Shown one piece after another: positions 27,313 through 36,442 of a stretch of 64,000 bases of DNA (positions are counted from its first letter, which is position 1; every line of letters starts with the position of its first letter). Location of the stretch: assembly GCA_016716265.1 (NCBI GenBank), contig JADJWQ010000002.1, forward strand, positions 1,263,001-1,327,000, given 5' to 3'. The notes beneath the pieces are model-generated. The model was given only the letters and a program-made list of their open reading frames with translations, had not been told where the DNA came from and searched no databases. Source of the DNA: Planctomycetota bacterium. GTDB taxonomy: Bacteria > Planctomycetota > UBA1135 > UBA2386. The position numbers were made by a program, and so were the translations under genes.

Positions 27313-28488
27313 ATGGCGCGACGCATCGCTGTCCTCGGTAGCACCGGCTCGGTCGGGGAGAACGCCCTCCGCATCGCAGCCGCCCATCCGGATCGGTTCG
27401 AGGTCGTCGCGCTGTGCGCCAACAGCTCGGCCGAGCGGCTGCGCGAGCAGGTCCGCAGCCACCGCCCGGCCGCCGCGTGCCTGGTCGCGGGGCCGCTCGA
27501 GGCACTCGACGTCGACGCCTCCGCGTGCGCGACGTTCAGCGGCGCCGACGGCGTGCTCGAAGCCCTCGAGCGCGCCCGCCCCGACGTCGTGCTGAACGCG
27601 ATCACCGGCGCCGCCGGCCTGCCCGCCTCGGAGTGGACGCTGCGCCACGGCCGCACGCTCGCGCTCGCCAACAAGGAGTCGTTCGTCGCGGCCGGCGAAT
27701 ACCTGATGCAGCTCGCCGCCGAGACCGGCGCGACGGTCCTGCCGGTCGACTCGGAGCACTGTGCGATCTTCCAGTGCCTGCAGGGCGAGGACCGCGGCCG
27801 CATCCGCCGCATCTTCCTGACCGCGTCGGGGGGACCGTTCCGCCAGCGCCCGCTCGACTCCTTCGGGGCGATCACGCCGGCCGAGGCGCTCGAGCACCCG
27901 ACCTGGAGCATGGGGCCGCGGATCACGATCGGGTCGGCGACGATGATGAACAAGGCCTTCGAGGTGCTCGAGGCGCGCTGGCTGTTCGACCTCGCCCCCG
28001 AGCAGATCGAGATCCTGATCCACCCGCAGAGCATCGTGCATTCGATGGTCGAGTTCGTCGACGGCTCGATCCTCGCGCAGCTCGGCGTCCCCGACATGCG
28101 GGTGCCGATCCTCTATTGCCTGGGCTGGCCGGAGCGCGTGCCCTTCCCCGGCTTCCAGGGCTTCGATCCGCTGCGCTTCCGCGAGCTCCAGTTCCACACG
28201 CTGGACGTCGACAGGTATCCGGCCGTCCCGCTCGCCTTCGACGCGCTGCGCATGGGCGGCGACAGCGGTGCCGTGCTGAACGCGGCCGACGAGGTCGCCA
28301 CCGGCATGTTCCTCGAGGGCGGCATCGACTTCCCCGCGATCACCGAGATCGTCGCCGCGACGCTGCGCGCCCACCGGCCAGCCGCGGTGCGCTCGCTCGA
28401 CGACGTCCACCGCGCGGACCGTGCTGCCCGCCAGACCGCCGAGCGGCTCGCCGCGGACCGTCCCCGCGTACGGAGCGCGCGAACCTGA
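27313..28488 (+). CDS. dxr: 1-deoxy-D-xylulose-5-phosphate reductoisomerase
   Basis: Converts DXP to MEP with NADPH, committing carbon to isoprenoids. The protein has 391 residues, the usual length. The Rossmann N-terminus is LGSTGSVGENALRI. Catalytic-region motifs are ANKESFVAAGEYL, PVDSEHCAIFQ, LTASGGPFR, HPTWSMGPRITI and the metal/substrate loop MNKAFEVLEARWLF. The ATG at 27313 gives the standard MARRIAVLGSTGS start; the frame is open far upstream but non-conserved. The site-2 protease gene follows 4 bp after its stop, matching the common dxr-rseP order near cdsA in other bacteria. Confidence 0.97.
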   Translation: MARRIAVLGSTGSVGENALRIAAAHPDRFEVVALCANSSAERLREQVRSHRPAAACLVAGPLEALDVDASACATFSGADGVLEALERARPDVVLNAITGAAGLPASEWTLRHGRTLALANKESFVAAGEYLMQLAAETGATVLPVDSEHCAIFQCLQGEDRGRIRRIFLTASGGPFRQRPLDSFGAITPAEALEHPTWSMGPRITIGSATMMNKAFEVLEARWLFDLAPEQIEILIHPQSIVHSMVEFVDGSILAQLGVPDMRVPILYCLGWPERVPFPGFQGFDPLRFRELQFHTLDVDRYPAVPLAFDALRMGGDSGAVLNAADEVATGMFLEGGIDFPAITEIVAATLRAHRPAAVRSLDDVHRADRAARQTAERLAADRPRVRSART

Positions 28489-28492
28489 ACCG

Positions 28493-30331
28493 ATGAACAT
28501 CCTGCTCGCGCTGCAGACGGCGCTCGGCATCGGGCTCCTGATCTTCGTCCACGAGCTCGGGCACTACCTCGCGGCCCGCCTCGCCGGCGTCCGCGTCGAC
28601 GTGTTCTCGCTCGGCTTCGGGCCGCGCCTGCTGGGCTTCCGCCGCGGACCGACCGACTACCGCCTGTCGCTGGTGCCGATCGGCGGCTACGTGTCGGTCG
28701 CCGGCGACGGGCCGCCCGACCCCGCCACCGCCCACCTCGAGCGCGACACCGGCGGGCTGAACACCAAGGGCTTCGGGGCGCGCGCGCTGTTCTTCCTGGG
28801 TGGCGTGCTGATGAACCTGCTGTTCGCGCTGATCGCGTTCCCGATCGTGTTCAGCGCCGGCGTGCAGTTCGACGCCCCGCAGCTCGGCACGCTCGCGCCG
28901 GGCGGCGCGGCCTGGCAGGCCGGGCTCGAGACCGGCGACCGCGTGCTCGAGGTCGACGGCAAGGAGATGTACAGCTTCCGGAACCTGCTCGTCGAGACCG
29001 CCCTCGCCGGCGGCGGCGCGCCGGTCCCGTTCGTCGTCGAGCGCGGCGGCGAGCGCCTCACCGTGATGGTGCGGCCGCGCTACTCGGACAGCCTCGGACT
29101 GTACGAGCTCGGCGCCGCCGAGCCGATCGCGAACGCGCCGCTGCGCATCGACGAGGTCGACGCGTCGTCACCGGCCTACGCGGCCGGGCTGCGCGCTGGC
29201 GACCTGCTGATCGCGGTCGACGGTGACGAGCTGGTCGGCGCCGCCGCCGACCTAGCGCTCGCGCGCATCGAGGCCGATCCGGCGCGCGCGATCACGCTGA
29301 CCGTCGAGCGGCCGTCCGGCGAGCGCACGGACGTCACGTTCACGCCGGCCCAGGTGACGCCCAAGGGCGCGCGCCCGCGCATCGGCGTCGTGCCGTACCC
29401 CGATCGCGTCGACGCGCTGCGGCCGTCCGCACTCGTGCAGCGCCTCGGGCTCGAGGCCGGCGACCGAGTCATCGCGATCGACGGCCGGCCGCCGCAGTTC
29501 GAGGATCGCGAGACGTTCGCCGGCGACCGTCCCGACCTCGCCGTCGAGGTCGAGCGCGGCCAGCGCACCTTCGTGCTCCGCGACCCGCAGACCGACGCCG
29601 ACGAGCGCGCCGAGCTGAGCCGCTGCGTCGCGTTCCGCTCCGAGCCCGACTCGCTGCGCGTGCTGCCGCTGCCCCACACGCCCGCGGCGACCGCAGGGCT
29701 GCAGCCTGGCGACCGCATCCTGAAGGTCGACGGCACGCCGCTCGGCACCTGGAGCGAGCTGGTCGAGTTGGTGCAGAAGGCGATGCCCGAGCGCGCGGAG
29801 GACCCGGCCCGCCCGCTGCAGCTGGAGGTCCGGCGCGGCGACGCGACCCTGACCGTCTCGCTCGCGCCCGCGCTCCCCGAGCAGGTCGAGCTCGGCTTCG
29901 GCCGCGTGCTCCCGAAGGTCCACAGCACGCTGAAGTCGGACTCGCTCGGCGGCGCGATCCACGCCGGCTTCGTGGCCTCGGTCGACCTCGTCAAGCAGCT
30001 CTACGTCACGCTGAAGCGGATCGTCACCGGCGACGTGTCGGCGCGGAACCTCGGCGGCATCGTCACGATCAGCCGCGTCAGCTACCAGGAGGCGCAGGAC
30101 GGCTGGGCGCGCTTCGTCTACTTCCTCGCGCTGCTCAGCATCAACCTGGCGTTCGTCAACCTGCTGCCCATCCCGGTGCTCGACGGCGGCCACATGCTGT
30201 TCCTCGTCATCGAGAAGGTGAAGGGCTCGCCGGTGAGCCCGGAGGTCGTCAACTACAGCCAGATCATCGGGCTCCTGTTCGTGATCCTGCTGATGCTGTT
30301 CGTGACCTACCACGACATCCGCCGCATCTGA
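28493..30331 (+). CDS. rseP: RIP metalloprotease RseP (site-2 protease) with four PDZ domains
   Basis: A 612-residue membrane zinc protease, against about 450 for E. coli RseP. HELGH (20-24) in the first transmembrane helix and NLLPIPVLDGGH (about 556) form the active site. Between them lie four PDZ-like repeats, near residues 124-200, 217-290, 296-370 and 378-450, each with a (A)GL..GDR.L.VDG signature. E. coli RseP has two. It cleaves transmembrane anti-sigma factors or signal peptides within the membrane. It follows dxr by 4 bp, the order seen in many bacterial isoprenoid/membrane operons. Confidence 0.93.
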   Translation: MNILLALQTALGIGLLIFVHELGHYLAARLAGVRVDVFSLGFGPRLLGFRRGPTDYRLSLVPIGGYVSVAGDGPPDPATAHLERDTGGLNTKGFGARALFFLGGVLMNLLFALIAFPIVFSAGVQFDAPQLGTLAPGGAAWQAGLETGDRVLEVDGKEMYSFRNLLVETALAGGGAPVPFVVERGGERLTVMVRPRYSDSLGLYELGAAEPIANAPLRIDEVDASSPAYAAGLRAGDLLIAVDGDELVGAAADLALARIEADPARAITLTVERPSGERTDVTFTPAQVTPKGARPRIGVVPYPDRVDALRPSALVQRLGLEAGDRVIAIDGRPPQFEDRETFAGDRPDLAVEVERGQRTFVLRDPQTDADERAELSRCVAFRSEPDSLRVLPLPHTPAATAGLQPGDRILKVDGTPLGTWSELVELVQKAMPERAEDPARPLQLEVRRGDATLTVSLAPALPEQVELGFGRVLPKVHSTLKSDSLGGAIHAGFVASVDLVKQLYVTLKRIVTGDVSARNLGGIVTISRVSYQEAQDGWARFVYFLALLSINLAFVNLLPIPVLDGGHMLFLVIEKVKGSPVSPEVVNYSQIIGLLFVILLMLFVTYHDIRRI

Positions 30332-30337
30332 GCCGCG

Positions 30338-30377
30338 GCGGCGTTCCTCTCGACACCGCGGCGTTCCTCTCGACACC
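30338..30377 (+). repeat. 20-bp direct repeat before the UbiA gene
   Basis: GCGGCGTTCCTCTCGACACC occurs twice in tandem with a 20-bp period, between the rseP stop and the GTG start of the prenyltransferase gene. It is probably a local duplication; no ribosome site is evident. Confidence 0.7.
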
Positions 30378-30387
30378 ACAGCCCACC

Positions 30388-31239
30388 GTGCTGCTCCCCT
30401 GGCTGCGCCTGCTGCGCATCGGCACGCTGTTCTCCCCGGCCGCGGACGTCGTCGCGGGGGCGTGTCTCGTCGGTGGGCCATGGTCCGTCGAGCTCGGTCG
30501 CGCCGTCGGCGCGAGCGTGCTCGTCTACGCCGCCGGCATGGTGCTCAATGACCACGCCGACCGCCGCGAGGACGCCGTGCAGCGGCCGGAGCGCCCATTG
30601 CCGTCCGGCGCGATCGCGCCGGCGAGTGCGTTCGCATTCGGACTCGCATTGCTGGCGGGTGGCGTCGCGCTCGCGCCCGTGCCCGGCTGGCACGGCGCGC
30701 TCGCCGCACTGGTGCTCGCCTACGACTACCTGCTGAAGCGCAGCCCGGTCACCGGCGCGCTGACGATGGGCCTGCTGCGCGGACTCAACCTGCTCGCCGG
30801 TGCGGTCGCCGTGCAGGGCGGCGTGCTCCCCGAGCAGCGGCACGTCGTCGCGACCGCGCTCGCCTACGTCGTCTACATCGTCGCGGTCACGCTGCTCGGC
30901 GTCCTCGAGGACGCCCCGCAGGTGACGCGCCGTGCGGTCGAGGGCGTGCAGAGCGCCCCGCCGGTCGCCGCGACACTCGCGCTGTTCGCGCTGCCCGAAC
31001 CGCGGCCGGCCGCGTGGCTCGGCCTGGCGCTCGCGCTGGTGTTCCTGCGCCGGACCCATCGCCACCGCGGCGCCTGGGATCGCACCGCCATCCGCCGTTC
31101 GATGACCTGGCTGCTGCTCGGCACGATGGTGTTCACCAGCCTCACCTGCCTCGGTTGCGGACGACCGGTCGAGGCGCTCGCGATCGCCGCGGCGATCCTG
31201 CCCGCGCGCTGGATCTCGCGCCGGATCGCGCTGACCTGA
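30388..31239 (+). CDS. UbiA family prenyltransferase
   Basis: A 283-residue polytopic membrane enzyme that transfers a prenyl group to an aromatic or other acceptor. The first Asp motif is NDHADRREDAVQRPERPLPSG; the second region has AYDYLLKR. The pattern is closest to the EboC/4-hydroxybenzoate-type branch, but the acceptor cannot be deduced. The start is GTG at 30388. A 20-bp direct repeat lies upstream. Position after dxr and rseP agrees with a role in isoprenoid/quinone or lipid metabolism. Confidence 0.85.
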   Translation: MLLPWLRLLRIGTLFSPAADVVAGACLVGGPWSVELGRAVGASVLVYAAGMVLNDHADRREDAVQRPERPLPSGAIAPASAFAFGLALLAGGVALAPVPGWHGALAALVLAYDYLLKRSPVTGALTMGLLRGLNLLAGAVAVQGGVLPEQRHVVATALAYVVYIVAVTLLGVLEDAPQVTRRAVEGVQSAPPVAATLALFALPEPRPAAWLGLALALVFLRRTHRHRGAWDRTAIRRSMTWLLLGTMVFTSLTCLGCGRPVEALAIAAAILPARWISRRIALT

Positions 31240-31254
31240 CAGGTGTCCGCCCCC

Positions 31255-31266
31255 CGGGGATCCCCG
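31255..31266. terminator. Palindrome after the UbiA gene
   Basis: CGGGGATCCCCG, a perfect 12-bp palindrome flanked by C-runs, lies 16 bp past the UbiA stop. Possible weak terminator. Confidence 0.35.
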
Positions 31267-31356
31267 AGGCGCGCGACCGCTCAGCGCAGGGACAATGGAA
31301 CGCATCCCGATCCGGACGCGCACACCATCCCGGGTGCGCGCGGATCTCCTCCGACG

Positions 31357-32925
31357 ATGCGCATCCCCCTCCTGCTCGCCGCGGCCGCACTGCTCGCGGC
31401 CCCCGCCCCGTCGCAGCTCACGCTGACGACGACCTTCGCCGACAACAACGGCCTGTCCGCCGGCGCCGCCCAGTACTTCGACATCACGGTGCTGAACCCG
31501 GCCGGCGTCGCGATCTCGCAGCTCGACGTCAACAGCAACAGCACGGCGAACACGAGCGGCACGCTCGACATCTACTTGACCGCGGTCGGCGGCACCTACG
31601 TCGGCAACGAGACCAACGCCGGCCTGTGGTCGCTCGCCGGCTCGAGCCAGCCGTTCCTGACCGCCGGTCGAGGCCTGCCGACGGCAGCCCCACTCGCGAC
31701 GCCGATCGTACTCGCGGCAGGTCGCTACGGCATCGCGATCCACTACGTCGGCGTCGGCGTCGCATATACGAACGGCAACGGCACCAACCAGCAATACGCC
31801 AACCAGGACCTCCAGCTCGACACCGGCTCGTCGAGCAGCTCGCTGTTCGGCGGCAGCTACAACAACCCGCGCGTGTGGAACGGCACCGTTTACTACACGC
31901 CGGGCAGCGGTAGCTATGCACAGGCGACGCCGTTCGGCAGCGGCTGCGGCCATGGCGGCCCTGCGAGCTTCTACGAGGTGTTCTCGACGACGCATCCGTT
32001 CGACCTGTCGGGTTTATCGTTCACGATGGTCTGGACGGGCGTCAGCTATGCCTTGATCCCCGGCGCGAGCGCGACCGTAGCACCGAGCGGCAGCGCATTG
32101 ACGATCACCGACGACACCGTCGTCCCGCTCACGCTGCCGTGGCCGATGCCGACGCAGGCCGGCACGACCCAGAACGTCTGGCTGTCGTCGAATGGCTTCC
32201 TGACCTTCGAGTCGAACACGAGTTCCCAGCTGTCGGAGAGCGTCAGCCTGCTGCTCGGCGATCCGCTGACGCGCCTCGCGTTCCTGTGGGACGACCTGAA
32301 CCCGGGCGCGGCCGGAACCGTGCACGCCGAGCAGGATCCCTCGACACCGTCGCTCTACCACATCACGTTCCGGGGCGTGCCCGAGTACAGCAACAGCGGC
32401 TCGAACGACGTCCAGGTCTCGTTGCAGCAGGGCGGCGCGATCGAAGTCAAGTACGGCAACTGCACGATCGCCGACTGCCTGGTCGGCTACAGCCCCGGTC
32501 ACGGCGCGCAGGATCCGGGTGCCACGGACGTCTCCGCGCTGCAGGGCATGCTGCTCGGCGACGGCCGCCCCGACCTCGCGCTCGCGTCGCTCGCGCGACC
32601 GATCCTCGGCCAGACCGCGCAGATCGAGCTCCGCAACCTGCCGATCGGCGGGCTCGCCGGCGTCGTGAACTACGGCTTCGAGATCCCGACGCCGCTCGAC
32701 CTGACGCCGGTCGGCGCACCCGGGTGCTGGCTGTACGTATCCGCGCTCGCGGGAGTCGGCTTCCCACTGACGCAAAGCACCGCGCGGCAGTCGCTGCCAC
32801 TGCCTGGCAACCCGGCGTTCGCACGCATCGTGATCGGGCTGCAGGGCGTCGTGTTGATGCCCGGCATCAACCAGCTGGGCGTCGCGGCGACCAACGGGCT
32901 GCGCTGGACGCTCGACGTCAACTGA
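31357..32925 (+). CDS. Secreted planctomycete-type protein, paralogue 1 (two-domain)
   Basis: A 522-residue secreted protein with a signal peptide (LLLAAAALLAAPAPSQ). The N-terminal domain (20-200) starts LTLTTTFADNNG and ends RVWNGTVYYTPG. The second domain begins with a Cys-containing GSGCGHGGPASFYEVF and includes DDLNPGAAG, VPEYSNSGSNDVQVSL and SPGHGAQDPG. The C-terminal domain contains GAPGC. No catalytic motif is visible. It shares the architecture with the gene at 33416 (about the same length and order) and its last two domains with the gene at 36443. Function unknown; probably a surface or matrix protein. Confidence 0.75.
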   Translation: MRIPLLLAAAALLAAPAPSQLTLTTTFADNNGLSAGAAQYFDITVLNPAGVAISQLDVNSNSTANTSGTLDIYLTAVGGTYVGNETNAGLWSLAGSSQPFLTAGRGLPTAAPLATPIVLAAGRYGIAIHYVGVGVAYTNGNGTNQQYANQDLQLDTGSSSSSLFGGSYNNPRVWNGTVYYTPGSGSYAQATPFGSGCGHGGPASFYEVFSTTHPFDLSGLSFTMVWTGVSYALIPGASATVAPSGSALTITDDTVVPLTLPWPMPTQAGTTQNVWLSSNGFLTFESNTSSQLSESVSLLLGDPLTRLAFLWDDLNPGAAGTVHAEQDPSTPSLYHITFRGVPEYSNSGSNDVQVSLQQGGAIEVKYGNCTIADCLVGYSPGHGAQDPGATDVSALQGMLLGDGRPDLALASLARPILGQTAQIELRNLPIGGLAGVVNYGFEIPTPLDLTPVGAPGCWLYVSALAGVGFPLTQSTARQSLPLPGNPAFARIVIGLQGVVLMPGINQLGVAATNGLRWTLDVN

Positions 32926-33261
32926 GGCAGGGAGGTCGCGCTCCGGGTCGGCGGGCGGGACGCGGGGCTCCGATCGCTCGGTGTGGTGGGGTCCAGCGCA
33001 TCGCGAAGCCCCGCTCGTCTCTCATTGATCCACGCCGGGATCCAACGCTCGCTTCCGACCTCCGACGGGCGCCGCTCGTCGCTCGCCGATGCCAGACGTC
33101 GTGGAGTCGCAGCGACGCCGGAAGCTCGCGATCCGCACCAGCGCGACGCCGTTCCGCTGGAGCGTGTGAGTCGTCGATCCAGGGAACTCGTTCGGTCGAA
33201 TCGACCCGAGAGGAACGAACTTCCTACGGAACTTGCCGGCGGATCGCGACCGTCGGAGCGT

Positions 33262-33288
33262 TAGACTCCCGCGCCTCCCACGGGAGGC
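33262..33288 (+). promoter_or_regulatory. Putative -10 element and 5' leader hairpin of secreted paralogue 2
   Basis: TAGACT (33262-33267) matches the recurring TAG(A/C)CT element. A 6-bp stem-loop, GCCTCC/GGAGGC, begins 5 bp later, where transcription should start. A 5' hairpin of this kind could stabilise the mRNA. Confidence 0.35.
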
Positions 33289-33290
33289 CA

Positions 33291-33320
33291 TCCGTCTCCG
33301 ATCCGGGGAGTTCCCCGCGG
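33291..33320. repeat. Upstream copy of a hairpin sequence flanking secreted paralogue 2
   Basis: CCGTCTCCGATCCGGGGAGT and the following TCCCCGCGG (33292-33320) recur at 35061-35098 with two short insertions. The copy folds as CGGGG-AGTT-CCCCG. Confidence 0.5.
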
Positions 33321-33415
33321 CTCGTTGCTGCGAGGTATCCTCCCCCGTGCCTGGTGGCGTCGCCGATGCGGCGCACCTCCATCCTCTCACCCAGCCAGCT
33401 CCCTCGAGGAACTCA

Positions 33416-34996
33416 ATGCGTTCTCTGTACACTCTCGCCGCCATCGCGGCCCTCTCGGTGGCCGCATCGGCCCAGTTGTCGCTGACGACGACGTTCGCCA
33501 ACAACAACGGCGGCGCCGCCGGCGGCGCGGTCTACTTCAACCTGACTGCGCTGACGTCCATCAACGTCGTCGCCCTCGACATCAACACCTCACTCGCCGT
33601 CGGCAACCCCGCGTCACTGGACGTCTACCTCGTGCCGGGTGGCACCTGGGTCGGCAACGCGAGCAACGCGGCGTACTGGGGCACTCCGATCCTGGCAGGC
33701 CAGGCCTACGTCGGCGCCGGTGTCGGCCAGCCGTCGAACGTCGTGTTCAGCAGCGCCCTGCCGCTGGCCGCGGGCCAGTACGCGGTCGCTCTCGTCAACA
33801 ACGGTGCGGCGCACGCCTACACGACCGGCGGTACGGGCTTCCCGCTGACCTACGCGGACGCCAACCTGCAGCTCGACCTCGGCGGCGCCTCGAACGTCCC
33901 GTTCACCGGCACCCCGTTCTCGCCGCGCGTGTGGAACGGCACCGTGTACTACACGCTCGGCGGCGGCGGCACCTTCGCCCGCGCGTCGGCGTCGGGCACC
34001 GGCTGCGGCGCCGCCCCGCTCGGTGACGGCACCTTCTACGAGCTGTTCGACGGCATCGCGAGCAACTTCGACCTCTCCAACACCGGCTTCACGCTGAACT
34101 GGACCGGCAACGGCTACGCGTTCGTCCCCGGCGCCAGCGCCATCGTCCCGCCGACCGGCGCCGGTCCGATCGCCCTCGGCGACGACCAGACGGTCGCCGT
34201 CCAGCTGCCGTTCTCGCTGCCCTCGCCGCAGGGCTTGAACAACCGGGTGTGGCTGTGCTCGAACGGCTTCATGTCGTTCCAGTCGACGACCAACGCCGAC
34301 TTCAGCGAGTCGGTCGCCGAGTTGCTCAGCGCGCAGACCCGACTCTGCTTCCTCTGGGACGACCTGAACCCGGGCGCCGGCGGCACCGTCGATGGCGAGG
34401 TCGACGTCAACGGCGTGTTCCACATCACGTTCACGAACGTGCCCGAGTTCGGCGGCACCAACCAGAACAACGTGCAGGTCTCGCTGCAGTCCAACGGCAC
34501 GATCGAGGTCAAGTACGGCAGCATCGCGCTGCTCGACTGCCTGGTCGGCCTGAGCACCGGCAACGGCGCGACCGATCCGGGTGGCATCGACATCTCCGCC
34601 GCGAGCCCGTTCATGTTCACGACCGGCTTCGCGCAGGCCGCCCTCGGCCTGGCGGTCGTCGATCGCCCGATCATCGGCACCACGGCCAACACGCAGGTCT
34701 CGGGCATCCGCCCCGCCACCGCGCTCGCCGGCGCCATGAACTACGGCACGCCCTTCCCGACGCCGCTCGACCTGACGGCGCTCCGCGCGCCGGGCTGCTT
34801 GATCTACACGCAGCCGCTGTTCAGCCAGGGCTTCGCGACCGGCGCCCCGACCGCGCTGGTCGGCATCCCGATCCCGAACCTGCCGGTCCTGGTCGGCGTC
34901 AGCCTCGACCAGCAGGCCGCGGTCGCCGACTTCTCCTACAACGCCCTGGGCGTCGCGACGTCGGGCGTCGTGACCTGGTTGATCGGCGACGTCTGA
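33416..34996 (+). CDS. Secreted planctomycete-type protein, paralogue 2
   Basis: A 526-residue secreted protein with a signal peptide (SLYTLAAIAALSVAASAQ). It matches paralogue 1 from start to end: LSLTTTFANNNGG, RVWNGTVYYTLG, GTGCGAAPLGDGTFYELF, DDLNPGAGGTVDGEVD, TNVPEFGGTNQNNVQVSL, STGNGATDPGGIDIS and a C-terminal RAPGC block. Sequence identity between the two is moderate by eye, so the duplication is old. Codons are more biased than in paralogue 1 (nearly all C/G third positions), hinting at high expression. Flanked by related hairpin sequences at 33291 and 35061. Confidence 0.75.
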   Translation: MRSLYTLAAIAALSVAASAQLSLTTTFANNNGGAAGGAVYFNLTALTSINVVALDINTSLAVGNPASLDVYLVPGGTWVGNASNAAYWGTPILAGQAYVGAGVGQPSNVVFSSALPLAAGQYAVALVNNGAAHAYTTGGTGFPLTYADANLQLDLGGASNVPFTGTPFSPRVWNGTVYYTLGGGGTFARASASGTGCGAAPLGDGTFYELFDGIASNFDLSNTGFTLNWTGNGYAFVPGASAIVPPTGAGPIALGDDQTVAVQLPFSLPSPQGLNNRVWLCSNGFMSFQSTTNADFSESVAELLSAQTRLCFLWDDLNPGAGGTVDGEVDVNGVFHITFTNVPEFGGTNQNNVQVSLQSNGTIEVKYGSIALLDCLVGLSTGNGATDPGGIDISAASPFMFTTGFAQAALGLAVVDRPIIGTTANTQVSGIRPATALAGAMNYGTPFPTPLDLTALRAPGCLIYTQPLFSQGFATGAPTALVGIPIPNLPVLVGVSLDQQAAVADFSYNALGVATSGVVTWLIGDV

Positions 34997-35074
34997 TCGC
35001 AACGTCCGATCGGTGACACCCGATCGGTCGGGCGCGGCGCACCGCGGTCTCGCGGTGTGCCCGTCTCCGATCCG

Positions 35075-35098
35075 CGCGGGGAGTTCAGGCTCCCCGCG
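35075..35098 (+). terminator. Terminator-like hairpin after secreted paralogue 2
   Basis: Arms CGCGGGGAG (35075-35083) and CTCCCCGCG (35090-35098) form a 9-bp stem around TTCAGG. It lies 78 bp past the stop at 34996. No T-tract follows. The preceding CCGTCTCCGATCC also occurs upstream of the same gene. Confidence 0.55.
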
Positions 35099-35190
35099 AA
35101 CGCGTGAGCCGGATCCGCCCGCGGGTCCGGCTCGCGTCGTTTCGGGACCGGGTGACCCGGTCGCGAATCGCTCCGGCTCGATCCGTCGCG

Positions 35191-35196
35191 TAGCCT
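35191..35196 (+). promoter_or_regulatory. Putative -10 element (TAGCCT) of the dCTP deaminase gene
   Basis: GTCGCGTAGCCT ends 8 bp before the ATG at 35205, with no ribosome-binding site between. Transcription would begin at or next to the start codon. Same element as before the first M28 gene. Confidence 0.4.
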
Positions 35197-35204
35197 CTGC
35201 GGCC

Positions 35205-36329
35205 ATGCAGCACGGCATCCTGGTGCGGCAGGACATCGCGGCGCTGATCGCCGGTGGGTCGCTCGTCAGCAACCCGGCCATCGCCCCGGCCCAGATCCAG
35301 CCCGCGAGCCTCGACCTCCGCCTCGCGACGCTCGGCTACCGCGTGCGCAGCGGCTTCCTGCCCGAGACCGCGACCGTCGCCGAGCGGCTCGAGGAGACGC
35401 TGCTCTACCGCTTCGACCTGACCGACGGCGCGGTCCTCGAGCGCGGCCACTGCTACGTGTTCCCGCTGCTCGAGCGCATCGCGAAGCCGTTGCCATACCT
35501 CGTGCGCGCGAACCCGAAGTCGTCGACCGGCCGGCTCGACCTGTTCACGCGCCTGCTCGCCGACCGCTGCGGCCGCTTCGAGCAGGCCCCACCGGGCTAC
35601 ACCGGCCCGTTGTTCCTCGAGGTCGTGCCGCGCTCGTTCCCGGTCCGCGTCCGCACCGGCCTGTCGCTGACGCAGATCCGCTTCGTCGCCGGCGAGCCGC
35701 TGCTCGACGACGACGCGCTGCGCGCCGAGTACGCGCGCGCACCGCTGCTGTTCCGCGACGACGGCAGCCCGATCCCGCTCGCGGAGGTCCGGATCGACGG
35801 GGGCCTCTGCATGGGCATCGCGCTGCGCCGTGACCGCGAGGTCACCGGCCCGGTCGGCTACGAGGCGCGCAACTACACCGCCATCGTCGACCTCGACGCG
35901 CTCGACGCCCACGACTGGCAGGGCTTCTTCCGCGCCATCCCCGAGCCATCGCGCGGGCGGCTGATCGTCGAGCCGGAGGCGTTCTACATCTTCGCCAGCA
36001 AGCAGCGGGTCCGTATCCCGCGTCACCTCGCGGCCGAGATGGACGCCTACGACGTCGGCATGGGCGAGCTGCGCACCAACTACGCCGGCTTCTTCGACAA
36101 TGGCTTCGGCGGCGAGCGTGGGACGCGCGCGGTGCTCGAGGTCCGCCCGCACGACGTGCCGTTCCTGGTCGAGGACGGGCAGGTGTTCTTCAAGCTGCGG
36201 TTCTTCCAGAGCCTCCGCGAGCCGTCGGTCGCCTACGGCGAGGGCGGGCTCGGCTCGCACTACCAGGGGCAGGCGCTGCGGCTGAGCAAGCACTTCCGCC
36301 GCACGGACGGCGGTTCGGCGCCGGGCTGA
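35205..36329 (+). CDS. dcd: dCTP deaminase family protein, double-domain type
   Basis: Deaminates dCTP to dUTP, feeding dTMP synthesis. At 374 residues it is about twice E. coli Dcd and matches the double-length form known from alphaproteobacteria. Domain 1 has the nucleotide-binding PKSSTGRLDLFTR and TGPLFLEVVPRSF (putative catalytic Glu). Domain 2 carries the related VRIPRHLAAEMDAYDVGMGE and FFDNGFGGE. The ATG at 35205 is preceded by the TAGCCT element 8 bp upstream. It sits between two secreted paralogues but looks unrelated to them. Confidence 0.88.
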   Translation: MQHGILVRQDIAALIAGGSLVSNPAIAPAQIQPASLDLRLATLGYRVRSGFLPETATVAERLEETLLYRFDLTDGAVLERGHCYVFPLLERIAKPLPYLVRANPKSSTGRLDLFTRLLADRCGRFEQAPPGYTGPLFLEVVPRSFPVRVRTGLSLTQIRFVAGEPLLDDDALRAEYARAPLLFRDDGSPIPLAEVRIDGGLCMGIALRRDREVTGPVGYEARNYTAIVDLDALDAHDWQGFFRAIPEPSRGRLIVEPEAFYIFASKQRVRIPRHLAAEMDAYDVGMGELRTNYAGFFDNGFGGERGTRAVLEVRPHDVPFLVEDGQVFFKLRFFQSLREPSVAYGEGGLGSHYQGQALRLSKHFRRTDGGSAPG

Positions 36330-36372
36330 ACCGCACCGTCCCCCGCCGGGCCACTACGGCGGAGCCACCACC

Positions 36373-36401
36373 TCGACCGGATCACGGCCTGACCGTTACA
36401 T
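36373..36401 (+). promoter_or_regulatory. Putative promoter of secreted paralogue 3
   Basis: TCGACC (36373-36378) and TTACAT (36396-36401) are 17 bp apart. A ribosome-binding site GAGGA (36432-36436) lies 6 bp before the GTG start at 36443. This is one of the more canonical promoters in the window. Confidence 0.5.
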
Positions 36402-36442
36402 TGGGCCAGCTCCGACTCTCTCTACTGCAACGAGGACTCCCC

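Larger units (their letters stand above)
32926..33415. other. 490-bp intergenic region before secreted paralogue 2
   Basis: No supported gene. It holds a long-range pair GCGGGGCT (32962-32969) / AGCCCCGC (33007-33014); a nested stem-loop at 33188-33218; a -10-like TTAGACT (33261-33267); a hairpin GCCTCC-CACG-GGAGGC (33273-33288) right after it; and a segment at 33291-33320 that recurs beyond the gene's stop. The transcript leader for the following gene would be about 140 nt. Confidence 0.5.
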
